DNA from: Branchiostoma floridae
Taxonomy: Eukaryota; Chordata; Leptocardii; Amphioxiformes; Branchiostomatidae
NCBI RefSeq assembly: GCF_000003815.2
Contig: NC_049994.1
Location: forward strand, 5,632,903-5,694,902
Length of the DNA stretch: 62,000 bases
Direction of reading: 5' to 3'
Position numbers and translations under genes: made by a program. Shown one piece after another: positions 10,231-50,761 of this stretch. The notes under the pieces were generated by a model. The model had not been told where the DNA came from. It ran no database searches and worked only from the letters and a program-made list of their open reading frames with translations. Numbering within the stretch: the first letter of the stretch is position 1; every line of letters starts with the position of its first letter.

Positions 10231-10755
10231 GCTGGGAGATAGCAATTCACACATCCTTGCAAGTATGGTTGGGTGCCACCACAAAGGATCCACCACTGCC
10301 CAGCAGTGAAATCTAAAAATATACAGATGCAACAATAGGGCTTACTTTTATGGGGGCAATAAACTAATTTTACCATTTGGCAAAGTTTACAAATATTTGT
10401 AAATATTTGTAAATGTGAAATAATCACACAGTGGTTTCACAATTATTCTAAATAAAGATATTATTGTACAGTTACTTTCAAAATGTTTCTAAAATATTCA
10501 AAGGAATTCAAATAGATGAGTATTTTCTTAGTCAATTTTTTGAAAAGAATTTAATCATTGTGGCTCAGATATTCTTTTATTCAAAATAATTCAGACTAAT
10601 TATAAATGTCGCCTAAAAACCCTCATGGTGTCTTGGAATGGACTCTAACACTTCAGTTTATGTCTACAGACATCATTCTACATAACAAACCTGGTTTATT
10701 TGGCGAAGGTATGTGTTCGTGGAACTCTAGTTAATAGTGAAATGACCAGACTTAC

Positions 10756-12563
10756 CGTCCAGCCGCCGCCGTCAGTGTCCATATCACAGAAGACCAGGAA
10801 GCCGCCCAGGTTGTCCCGTGGATAAACCATGTACACGCCGCTGGGCGTGGTCTCGTCGTTGTCGAGGATGTCCTGACAGTCTTGGGGCTTGTCGGCTTCT
10901 GTGTCGTTTGCTTCAGCTGAGGTAGATGGTACAGTTAACGTTTATATTCTTACTGTTATAATAATCATAAGGTTGTAGATCTTCTAGGTAACCTCTGAAT
11001 GTTATTTAGACATATCATCAAACCACAAGGCAGTGACACGACAAGAGGGGCGAGTAGAACAGAAAGAAACCATATTAGTCCATGGGCCAGGACCCAAAAT
11101 TGACGATATTTGTACCACCGAGAGGGACCAGAGCTATCATGCATTTTTTGAATCTGCAATAACCAAAGTTTATTTTAATCCATAAAAGAAAACTTTTATG
11201 TACAGCTTTCCGGTTATGATCACGTGACCAAGTGACGTCATCGAAACGGATCTCAGCGACTGACACTATGCTGAAAGGGACTCAACAGAAATATCAAACA
11301 TCAATATTTTTCAATAAAAATTGATTCAAAGGTGAAAATTTCTTTGGGGATCACAGTACAATTGCTCTCTTGTCGATATTTTATATTTGTAGAAAGTTAT
11401 GAGTCCTTAAAGTCTGATTTTGTCGATATTTTTTGCATATGAATTGAACAGACTTTATTCCAAAACTAGGCATTTAATAACGCTACCTAAGGGGCCTTGT
11501 TTGATGTATTTTTCTTATCAGTCGTACTATTTGTAGCATTTTGGTCTTTGAATGAGCAAAATCCGCCAATTCTATCCGGAGATATGAGTATTAAATGAAT
11601 TACATTAAAAGACTCATAACTTCCTAAAAATGCAGAATGTTTACAAAATATTGCTTATTTTGTGTTTCCCAAGGCATGTTTTGTCTATAAACCAATTTTC
11701 ACAGAAAATTGTTGATGTTTGTTAATTTGTCCCAGCCTTTTGTACTTAGCCCCCCAAAGCGATGTTTATTCTAATGACGTCATTTGGTCACGTGATTACA
11801 ATAAGAAAGCTGTACATAAAATCTTGTTATTATAAATAAGAATAAACTTTGGTTATTGCAGATTCAAAAAATCCATCGTAGCTCTGGTCCCTCTCGGTGG
11901 TACAAAAATTCGTCCGGGCCCATGGACTATATATACAAATATCCTGACTCCCTGGAATCGAAGCCGGGCCGTCAGATCACAACACTAGCAACGTAACTGA
12001 TCGAGCCAAAGGCCTGACAGGCGTTTGGCATGGTCAGTTAGCGCTACTTGAACCCCCACTGTTACACTACTCCCCCTTTTCTTTTCAAGATTCGTCCTCG
12101 AATCTCCGAGTCGATATCCCTGTGGGCAGGCACATCTCCAGCCTGCTAACCATCAGGGCCGGTGTGGGAACCAGTGAAACAACTAGAGGGGCGAGTAGAA
12201 CAGAAAGAAACAATATATACAAATATCCTGACTCCCGGGAATCGAACCCGGGCCGTCAGATCACAACACTAGCAACGTAACTGATCAAGCCAAAAGCCTG
12301 ACAGGCGTTTGGCATGGTTACCCCCACTGTTACAACTGCTTACCTTTAGGCCAATCAGCTATCTTCTGTGAGAGTTGGTCCATGGCGATTTTCATCTGCT
12401 CCAACTCTGCTTTGAGAGCGTTCTCGTTCCCACAATTCAGCACTGTATTCCCACAGTTGCACACACATTTCTCGTCTGACGGTGGTTTACAGACGGACTG
12501 GGCAGAGCTCAAGAACACAAACGTCACAAGGAACGTTAAGAGGCAGGGAAAAGACGACGCCAT
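10756..12563 (-). CDS. Tandem FReD copy B, 5' part only (exons 1-2)
   Basis: Exon 1 at 12563-12344 (220 nt) and exon 2 at 10916-10756 (161 nt) match copy A in length, phase and splice sites. Exon 1 encodes the same signal peptide, cysteine cluster and helix with a few substitutions (P7C, P40T, N58K). Exon 2 encodes DCQDILDNDETTPSGVYMVY... to GGGWT, with changes just before the domain. No stop or frameshift is present in either exon. Exons coding for the calcium site and the rest of the fibrinogen domain are absent between 10756 and the gap at 10230. So this is a truncated gene, a gene whose 3' half is in the gap, or an alternative haplotype assembled in tandem. Intron 1 carries a miniature LTR element. 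Confidence 0.85.
11034..12334 (-). mobile_element. Miniature LTR retrotransposon (TRIM-like) in FReD copy B intron 1
   Basis: Read on the minus strand, the 5' LTR is 12334-12175 (tgtaacag...gtttca). A primer-binding-like site, tggttcccacaccgg, follows one base later. The internal part is only about 108 bp and ends in a polypurine tract (gaaaagaaaagggggag). The 3' LTR starts at 12066 with tgtaacag and ends at 11034 (gtgtca), split by a nested MITE at 11076-11929. Just before the polypurine tract, ttcgaggacgaa resembles the FEDE-type ends of Ty3/gypsy polyproteins. Without the nested insertion the element is about 0.44 kb and lacks gag and pol. LTRs carry a tRNA-like cgggttcgattcccggg stretch. 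Flanks ggcag and actgc are not identical, so no clean target duplication is seen. Confidence 0.75.
11076..11929. mobile_element. 854-bp foldback DNA element nested in the TRIM 3' LTR
   Basis: Long inverted repeats: tagtccatgggccaggac... on the left, ...cgtccgggcccatggacta on the right. Similarity extends inward for roughly 150 bp (ccaccgagagggaccagagct, gaatctgcaataaccaaag). The target is tat (11073-11075 and 11930-11932). The other LTR of the same host element provides the empty site (aacaatatatacaaat at about 12209). Confidence 0.88.
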
Positions 12564-12624
12564 GACGTTAAAATGCTTCCTGACAGGCTAAAAGGAAACG
12601 CTGTCAACTGTGGGTATGACGACA

Positions 12625-12810
12625 AGGAAGTTTTCGCTCCCAAGTTGAAGCGTCATTCTACACTATTGTTTTTGGTCCGATCTATGGGTGTACATTTCAC
12701 TCGCTCTTGTGTAGTACAGGAAGTTTTCGCTCCCAAGTTGAAGCGTCATTCTACACTATTGTTTTTGGTCCGATCTATGGGTGTACATTTCACTCGCTCT
12801 TGTGTAGTAC
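12625..12810. repeat. Exact 93-bp tandem duplication upstream of FReD copy B
   Basis: The 93-bp unit starting aggaagttttcgctcccaag occurs at 12625-12717 and again at 12718-12810 with no difference that I can see. Copy A has the corresponding sequence once (about 8883-8975). It lies 60-250 bp upstream of the copy B start codon, i.e. in the likely promoter or 5' UTR. Confidence 0.9.
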
Positions 12811-15800
12811 ACAATACTAGTCTCAAGTACGTGGTTGGAGTGGCCCGACCTGGGAGGCCACACTCTGGGTCCTGGTGGCTGACTACGTATACGATTATCT
12901 CAGTGCAATTTGTTATAATTTTAGTTACTGCACTGATTAGTGCCAGTCATCACACTTCAGGCGAAAGTGTCGAGTTTTAATGTGGAGTTCAACATGTACA
13001 AAATGCACAATGCTATAGAAGTCACCACCACTTTACCTTAGTACAAAATTTCTTACCGGCACCCCTATAACTTTGTAAAATGGTAGAGCCCAATTTCCGA
13101 TTTCTTGTTGAAAAGTTTTGCATATCATTTAACATCAGCATAAATCATAGCTTCACCTCCACCATAACCCCTCCCAAATCCTTGAACATTTCCATCCTTA
13201 CTCTGTGACATCATAAGACTAGTTTTACTGTCAGGAAAACATAGAAGATTAATCGGTGTTCATTCATTGCTATACACATCTTGCATTTCATACATATTCT
13301 TCTGAATTCACAAGGCTGAAACTGTTCAAAATCTTAATAGATAAGTTTTGAAAAAAAGAAGTTAAATCAAGAAAAAAGTTCTTGTACCTTGGAGTGAGAT
13401 GTTATGATAATTGACAAGTGTCAGGCATCTAAATGTGTTAAGCTGCCCAACGTTCTATACGTACTGGGGTGTGTGGCACAAATATAACATTCTAAAGCAT
13501 TAAGCTTTGACTGATTTCCAATACAGTTTGTGGCGATCTCTGCTTTCCCTCTTTGAAATCTAATTAGATTTCCTCACAAATTTTGTTCATTCTTGACCTT
13601 TTTAAAGATTTTTTAGTCTTCCGTACGGTGCAGGAACTTTCGCTATGGGATTTTGTTATCATGGACTTTTCAAGCCGGCTGTGACAGAACGATCTACCAA
13701 AAAAATCTAAGTCAGACTTTTCGGTAACAATACTGCTGAATTTTGTGCGAAAAATGCACAACTTACCCCAAATGCACCCAATCTGCGATTGTACGACAAT
13801 AGTAACATGAGTTACACTTTCCAGAAAGTGTGAAAAACCTTCACTGCATGCTATTTCTTACACTGATATTGACATACAAAAACACTACAAGAACAGTCTG
13901 CAAATTCATATCTTTATCCATACTTGCATGTTTACAAAGTGCCATGATCCAACCTCCAAACATACAATGAGCGTACCTAACATAAATTGGGTAATACCAT
14001 GTTAAAATGGTCACATACGTAGGCCCAGGTAAGAACATACATGTAGTATCCTTCTCTGAGTGCACACTGTTCACAGAATAAGTGTAAGTTCCCATTCTTC
14101 AGAATGCAACATTGCTATTATTTTAGTATTAAATCTTCTCTCCTCATTTGTAAAGATTCTAAGCACCGCTATTGGTAGAAAATGGCAATTTCGCCAACCT
14201 CTCTGTAGAAATCTACTGAGAAAAGTCGTTTTTGTAAAGACTAACCATCTATGCAGAGCCTGTCAGCGTTGCACACATTGAGAGGAAATACACCAATTCT
14301 GTACAGTAATAACATGGTGTCAAGAGGTGGGATTACACATATTCAGAGAACATAAACTAACATGTACTCTTCTCCAGGCCTACTGCATAACCGATATACC
14401 ATTACTCATAATAGTTGATTTACACCTCATACAATAACCCCTCTCTCTCACCAGCCTTACACAAAGGTACAATGTATATGTACAACTGTAAACCATAGTC
14501 AACACAACTTTCAAAGAAATTAGACAGTATGAACCAAACCATTGGAAGCTTTGTGCTTGTACAAAGTAAAAAGATATTACAGCCAGCTCTATAGTATAAC
14601 ACTTTTGTTTACAAAAGTCATCTCCTTAAACCTTTATATACCAGTTAATTGTTGCAAATAGTTACTACACCATGGACCTGGTAAGATTTTTAACAAACTT
14701 TCAGAATAGTTTCTTAAAAAATCAAACAAATTTTACCTTTGTCTACCATATATCAGTTCAACATATTTTCTCAAGTGTCCCTTCTTGTCTTACTCTTGTA
14801 ACCTCTGCTTCAAAACATTTCCTTATACGGTATTTCATATTTGTGAAATGGTTAATACAAAACTTTCTGATAATTGTCTTATCGTCAGACAAACTTGGAC
14901 AAGGGCAAAGGACTGTTCGATCAATTTTACCACAGAGATTCTCTTTAAGTCAAATGTAACGATTTCCAGCCAATGACAAATTATCAAACAACGTAGCAGT
15001 ATGTGATTCCATCCGTCATTCCATTAAAACAATGACAAAAACAATTTCAGATATTTTTCTAGGCAATAATATGATGCTTGCATTACTAGTATCTTAGTTA
15101 CACAGCTTACCATGATAGATTGTATCAATTTTTAACATATCAAAAGATGTAACAGTAAGGATAGGTTTTAGTTCACACTCCAGGTGTAAAATTGGCATTA
15201 AAACTGACCAGTACACTTTTCAAAGCACTTTTAAAACAGTACCAGTTAACCCTCCCCCTACTACCTTACCCCATAACCAGTACAAATATGGTGCCAAATG
15301 GGTTACAGGATTTGAGGGGTTAAGTTTTCCTTTAGGGAAGCAGATTTCAGCTCCAATGTAAAGTTTTACCTGCATGTGAAGTGTTTCATTTCACTGGGAC
15401 TTTTACACAACTATCAGTTCAAGTTTTGAAATCTCTTACAACAATTTTTTCTATCATTAATGGCTTGTATGTTGACAGATCTAAGAGTCTGAGAACAAAG
15501 TGGCCCAAATGTGTAAGTTGGAATCATAACATGGTGTCAGAGGTGGGATTACACATATACAGAGACATAAACACTTGTAGATATACCTATCTATACACAC
15601 AAGTATCTAGTGTATACTACCTATAGAGAATATGCCTGGTCTGGGTCTCAGTTCAATTTCCCAAATACAAATGGAAAGATGGCATTTTCTTCTACCATTA
15701 TGACTGCTATCTCTCAAATTTCTGTATACATTCGTAATGAACAATTATGCTGCATGGCCTTGCATTATATACTTACAACTAAAGAAAATGATTTTAAAAA

Positions 15801-15924
15801 ACATCCTCCATTTGAAGGTTTTAAAATCAATTTTCTATTGTCTATATAATTGCTTTTAGTTGGTTGTTTTGCCTTCTGTCCAATAAAATTGTCACACTAA
15901 TGACAAGACTTGTCAGGGTTCTTC

Positions 15925-16749
15925 TTTATTAAGAATATGCCAACTTTCAGTCATTGTTAAGACTGTGCTTTATGTACAAATACAGTTTTCTTATACCCCC
16001 GTCACATGTAGCGAAAATCGATCGGACGACGGGTCTGCGAGCTCTAAATTACGAAGAGGCATGACCCTGATGGGAAGGGGGGAACTCTGCCATTTCTTCG
16101 TCGACAGCAGGGTCATGCCTCTTCGTAATTTAGAGCTCGCAGACTCGTCCTTCGATGGATTTTTGCTACATGTGAGGGGGGTATTAGCACAGAAGTGTTG
16201 AGGGCCACTTCACAAATTTTCAGCTGAAGCTAGACTAGGACCTATGACTGCTTTTCAGTAGAAAAGAGCTGGAAGAGGTGCTTTTCTTTCAGAATTCCGA
16301 GAAATTCCATAGCACGTGGAAAGAGACACAAGCACGCACAAAAAGTGTCCGAATTTGACATCATCGTCACAATGACTCCAAAGCAGGAGAAGTTGACACT
16401 AGTGTCACCGTATGCACCATGACATATCAATAGCTATGGCAGTATAGATATACAATGTCATATATATATACAATATCTGTCCACATCAACAATCACTTAT
16501 TTTGCTCAGTGCATTTTGGAGGAAGAAATTCCTTAGAAATGTCCACAAACTTCTAAAAAAATCTATTGAACTAAGAAAACATGTTCTTTGAAGTTCCAAA
16601 ATAGTTTGTGTATCTTACAACACAAAAAGCAATACTTTGTTTCTCTGTTGCAAGAATGAATCTTTTGGCATGGAAAATATGAATGTATCATATAACTACT
16701 CATATATTTGATGTCTGCTGACAGGGCTTAATAACACTTTATCTTTATT
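15925..16749 (-). terminator. Candidate ABI polyadenylation signals
   Basis: On the minus strand AATAAA occurs at 16749-16744 (about 290 bp past the ABI stop) and at 15930-15925 (about 1.1 kb past it). Either could end the ABI transcript. No transcript evidence is available. Confidence 0.35.
15995..16187. mobile_element. Foldback element containing the 9377 palindrome
   Basis: Outer arms (cccccgtcacatgtagcgaa... and ...ttttgctacatgtgaggggg) enclose inner arms (gcgagctctaaattacgaag...). The whole forms a nearly complete hairpin. The inner part matches the palindrome at 9377-9484, while the outer arms are much better preserved here, so this is the fuller copy of the family. Confidence 0.85.
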
Positions 16750-17036
16750 TGTTTGATTACAAACAAGATGAAATTCTGGCCGAATCAATAATCTGTACAA
16801 GTCAATGGACTTTCTCAAATTCACTCCTCACATAATATGCACATCCTCTTAATTAAGTTAAACATAATTGATCTGTAAATATCTCTACGAAAGCAGGCAG
16901 AAAACCTTGGGAATTCCTGAGAATCTGTTCACTTATCATTCCATGGACATTTTTCCACAATATTCCTCAAAGATTAGACTTCTCATTCTGTCCGCGGGAA
17001 TTCTGCCCACTTGTTCTAGAAGGTCTAGCGAACGCT

Positions 17037-46033
<28,997 letters not shown>

Positions 46034-46799
46034 TTAGGCAGACCAGTCGTATATTAAAGTAGTTTCTACCAGACTACCTAAGATAGGTGATCGCTGAAAA
46101 ATATTAAATAAAGATGAAAATAAAAATAAAATGGCTATATATGTAAACAAAATGCCAGAGGAGTTAGCCGGCCAGAAGATTACAGTTTGCCACTTAGGGA
46201 GGGGAAAATGTTTATTTCTCTTTTTGCCGACCTAGCAATACACTCCAGTACGGGAAGGCTGGTAAAGGCTACAGGTTCTTTTGTTTGTCATTCCCAATAA
46301 CATTGAATAGACAGAAGTTATATATCAAATATTGCAAACTCAAGCGTAATAGTGTTTCTTCTTCAGAGGGGCAAGAGTAAGTTTCATATTTGCATCATTG
46401 TTATAATCCAGAAAGAAATGACGTGTGTGATGACATATTATATATGTCGGACTTTGGACACCCTTTTCTGCTGGAGCGTTCCACCAAACGCGAGTCAAAG
46501 ATCATTGGACGTACGTGCTGTTGAACTTCGGCGTGTCCTTTGAAGTTCTACTTCATTGTTAAAGGAAGAACGAGCCTCAGTCAATGATCAAATGTGATGC
46601 AATTAAGCATTCATGAAAATACTTATATGATTGAACTGAATGAAGTTTCCAAACTATTTGTACTGAGTTTATTTGAAAATTCCACTGCCGGGTACTTTTC
46701 ATAGGTACGTACGTGAATTTCATGCCTGTACTGAAGACGCGTCAACACCAACAACAGAGCCTGACGATCTCTCCATTTAATTTTTATCGGGCTTTCTAT

Positions 46800-46862
46800 T
46801 TTGTGCCGTTTTGTTATAGAACACCGCATGCCCCCCCCCCCCCCCCACACACACACACACGC
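46800..46862. repeat. Poly-C plus (ac)n microsatellite
   Basis: A run of about 17 C followed by (ac) dinucleotides. A second poly-C run is at 47255-47270. Both may be hard-to-sequence sites. Confidence 0.9.
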
Positions 46863-47334
46863 TCAAAAGGTCCACTTTTTCATGTCCAAGATTTTTTTTC
46901 AAAGGCATGACTGATTTGCATTTTTCCCTGATAGACATTTCAGTCAATCTTAGTGAGTCTATCAGCAAAATTTGCCCCAGAAAGTGCAGGAAATGGCTTT
47001 TCAGACGGTCCAGATTTCAATTTCCCCGGACCTCCATTGTGACGCCTCGCGCCTTTGGTGTCGGACATGGTGAAAATATGTCGAGGGAGTTGGCCTCAAA
47101 GACTTACGCAAATGCCTTGTCTTTTAATAGAAATTCCATTAAACTTCGCAAGCGATTTTTGCCCGTCAAGATGCAGGAAATGGCGTTTCAGAGGGTCAAA
47201 ATTTCAATTTTCGTGAGTTCAATTTTCGTTGGTCCCACAATAACTGAAAAGAACCCCCCCCCCCCCCCCAACCAAAATCCTGGCTACGGGCATGCACCGG
47301 AGCTAACCAATGTTTGAAAATTAAGTGTGAGTCA

Positions 47335-48263
47335 GGGAAGTCCACTACCGGAGACGTTTCAGGACTGATATAAACTCTGGATCCAAGACCGCAAACTAGT
47401 TTAGGCGCGCCAATACCAGCCGAGCCAACACGTGGACTGTCCATCAGGCGTTGTATTCCACTGCCGTGGACCTTTCGTTAGTTAACTCCAAGTCTGCAAA
47501 CTTGAGCTCGATGCCGTGGACACGCCAATACCAGGCCAAGCCAGGGCGGTCCATTAGGTTTAGTTATATTCCACTGCCGGGAACTTTTCATAAATGAACT
47601 CCAAGACCGCGAACTGCATGCCTCTACGGACGCGCCAATACCAGTCCGAGCCAGGGAGGTCCTTCAGACTTAGTTGTATTGGCCACTCATGACTCTCAAT
47701 GAGTCAAGTACAAGACCGCGGACTTCATGCCCCGGTAGGGTGGAAACTAAGATGTCAAGTTCCGTCTTGGCAAACTTGGTTTCATTGATAAAGGTACTTA
47801 TACCGGTCTCTTGGTGAAGTAGTTGAAAGATGAAAACCGCTTTTCAATCGGATGCTTCCGTCTCGAGATATTCCTGATCGTTTGCGCTCTAAGCCTCAAG
47901 CAACTTAAGGTTACTGAGGAAACTAAGGTGTCAAATTCTGGCTCGGCAAACTTGGTTTCTTTGAAAAGGCACAGGTCTCCAGCATCCTCCTACGCACGGT
48001 CCCCATTAGCTAGCTAACTGCCTACCACAAGGAGTTTCGAGTTTCCAGGTGCGTAGTTGAATGATGAAAACCGCTTTCCAATCGGATATCGATGTTTTCT
48101 TCTCTAGATATTCCCGATCGATTGCTCTCTAGGTCTAACCACTACCCTTAACCGTAACGCTCATTGCTAGTGGTAGGGTGGTACGGTTGCCGTGGAAAGT
48201 AAGGTGTCAAGTTCTGGCTGGGCAAATTTGGTATCATTACAAAAGTCTCTCAGTGCGTGGGAT
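47335..48263. repeat. Two degenerate long-period tandem repeat arrays running into the gap
   Basis: 47335-47690 holds about three units of roughly 115 bp with tccactgccg...actttt, ccaagaccgc(g)aac, cgcgccaataccag and gccagg(g)..gtcc. A related unit is at 46680-46745. 47740-48260 holds a second pattern in which ggtgtcaa(g/a)ttctggct..gcaaacttggt (47750, 47925, 48205) alternates with gatgaaaaccgctttycaat (47828, 48061). Confidence 0.75.
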
Positions 48264-48363
48264 NNNNNNNNNNNNNNNNNNNNNNNNNNNNNNNNNNNNN
48301 NNNNNNNNNNNNNNNNNNNNNNNNNNNNNNNNNNNNNNNNNNNNNNNNNNNNNNNNNNNNNNN
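48264..48363. other. Assembly gap (100 N)
   Basis: Exactly 100 N immediately after the degenerate tandem repeat array, which probably caused the break. Confidence 0.99.
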
Positions 48364-49089
48364 TACAGTACCAAACCCCTCGTGCCGGTTACCGATGGAA
48401 AATGCCAGGCGAATAATTTTTTAATATGACCTCTGTTTCTGCAAACGCTACTCAAATACCAAATATCATGAAGACCCATCAAAAGCCTGTTTTTGACCTA
48501 CATACAGACCCACATCACAGCCACTCCAATAGTCTATATAGCATAACTAATAATAATAAAGACATAACCTTCTTTGCAAAGGTAAAAAGAATTCCAACTG
48601 CTCTACGCTTTGTACATTGTAGATGCACAGTTTTATTACAACACAAAAACAGCAACATGATTGTTGTAGACATCGCACAGAGTACACATAAAGTGACAAT
48701 ATTGACTTCTGCACAGTACACAGATGCTCCAGCACTTTCTCTGATGCAGAGAATTAGGACAAATTTCTTTACAGCAGTATAGTTCAGCATTGGCAGAGAT
48801 TCATAAATTACTATTTGCTTCCAGATTGTTTCCCTTGAAGACAGCTGACATGTAGGACCATGTAGAAAAAATAGACAGGTGTTGTTGTGTTTACTTTAAG
48901 AAAAGACACCGCAGAATTACTTTAAATTCCATCAGAAAAGGACTATACTGAAAACCCCAACCACCCTTGTACAGAGGCATATGATGACTGCCATAGGCTT
49001 CTATGGAAAACCTCATATTTCTGTTGAGTATAAACAGATCTAGATCTATGACATTCAGTATTACAACAAGGTTTAATATGGATCACAAC

Positions 49090-49533
49090 TAGGGCTGGGT
49101 ACCGGTACAAAACCGGTTTTTCTCATCGGACCGGTCCAGAAAAACCGGACCTGAAAAAATTAGTTGGACCGGATGTTGGACCGATTGGAAAATTAACAGA
49201 TTATTTTATCAGTCATTCACACGTTTTGGCGCTTACAGGTGGAAGAAAATAACAACAGTGAAGTAGAGTAGAGTTTGTAGTAATTTTGTTTTGTAGTTTC
49301 TACTAAGTTTTACAGCCAATCGCACAGGTGCAGTAAGCGTTGTAGGATTTTAAAACGCCAGCGTAAGTCTAATACTCCACCAAACAGATTTCTTTGTTGT
49401 AAAATGTACCATTGGTATGAGTCATACTGAATTAGGATTCAATTAGGTCCAGGTTCAGGTCCGGACCTGGACCTAATCCTCTGGACCTGAACCGGACCTG
49501 GACCTGAATTTTCTGTACCGGTACCCACCCCTA
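49090..49533. mobile_element. hAT-type MITE, 444 bp, with perfect 8-bp target duplication
   Basis: Termini tagggctgggtaccggtac and gtaccggtacccacccct-a are inverted repeats. They are flanked by identical atcacaac at 49082-49089 and 49534-49541. A TAGGG-type terminus with an 8-bp duplication is characteristic of hAT elements. Many ggacctg/caggtcc words sit inside. No transposase frame. Confidence 0.9.
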
Positions 49534-50065
49534 ATCACAACTTTGCTTGGTGATTTTTGCAACCTTATAAATCTATTCAGATTTATGGCATATGTCATAT
49601 GAACAGTTATGGCACACAAGTTGTCTGATGTAAAAAATGTAGCTCAGATTTGACCTGAGATAACATACCTCTGAAATATTGCAAGATGACGGTAGGAGCA
49701 CAACTTTACCAACAACTATCTATTGGTAATGGCATTTTTTGTGACTCGAGTAATGCATGGTACACACCACCAAATGACTTGACCACACAGCAGTTAATGT
49801 TTGTATCATCAGCATGGTATAAGGTACAAAATAAATGATAATCTCAGCCTCCAGAATAGTACACAACTTGGAAAGCGGTTTATGACAAGACCATGTTCTT
49901 GTTCAATATTGGGCAACAGAAATTGTAACTTTGAAGATAAAATGGATTACCTATTTACATTCCAGTCAAAGATACATAAATATCTTCCATTATGAGATAT
50001 GGAAATGGAGACTGAGTAGAAGTAACTGGGCATCCATTATATCCTACGTTGGTTGACTACAGCAC

Positions 50066-50230
50066 AGGGCTCTAGCCAGCTCGAATTTTTTTTTTCCGTC
50101 AGCCAATTCCAATCGTCGTGAAACCGCAAAATTCATTTTCCCTATGACACTACAAAGTAGTAAATGTTGCCATTGCAGACCTTGACAAACAGTTAATTGA
50201 CTAAAAAACGGACGCTGGCTAGAGCCCTGC
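50066..50230. mobile_element. MITE, 165 bp, cagggctctagccagc termini
   Basis: cagggctctagccagct and gctggctagagccctg are exact inverted ends. A diverged relative is at 55768-55995 (agggttctagccc ... ggctggctagaac). Confidence 0.85.
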
Positions 50231-50606
50231 TACTATATAGCATGGATGAATCACACTTCTAGCATCTCAGGGAAGAGACACAACCAGCCCCTAACAGCAA
50301 GAGATCTTGTAACAAAGGCTAAGAACATACAGGCACAAAGTGTTTGGCACAGTCATATTTGTATATCTTCCAAAGAAGAAATGTTACAACAGAGAACATA
50401 GAAATCGAGACTCCTTTAAATTTGCATATATCATAACTGCTACAAGACAAGGCCATTTTCTGTCATTTTCCTCAAAATCCAAGTGATTTGAATATATTTC
50501 TACAAGCCCTTCTAATAACATTCATTCCCACGCTAAGACTACGGTATGAATAGCCTTTGCACATCTGATAAATGGCGGTATATCCAAACAACTATCAGGA
50601 CAAGTT

Positions 50607-50761
50607 AGCCTCTACCAGGCTCCGCAGATTGGAGGTCTAATAGTAAAAATTGGACAAATAGAGTCCAAAGTACGCTAGGGAGTCTGCCGGCCAGAGGAGT
50701 TATTTCCTCACCGCAATTTCTACTATTAGACCGCCAATCCACAGAGCCTGGTAGAGGCTAA
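50607..50761. mobile_element. MITE, 155 bp, about 47-bp inverted repeats
   Basis: tagcctctaccaggctccgc then agattggaggtctaatagta on the left pairs with tactattagaccgccaatcc then acagagcctggtagaggcta on the right, with few mismatches. About 60 bp of loop remains. Confidence 0.9.

Larger units (their letters stand above)
12811..17036. other. Intergenic: copy B upstream block, then ABI 3' flank
   Basis: Up to about 14218 this is paralogous to 8976-10130. A block taacatggtgtcaagaggtg...cataaac at 14308 recurs directly at 15528. 15995-16187 is a foldback element. The part left of 17036 should hold the ABI 3' UTR. I see no convincing coding exon. Confidence 0.6.
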
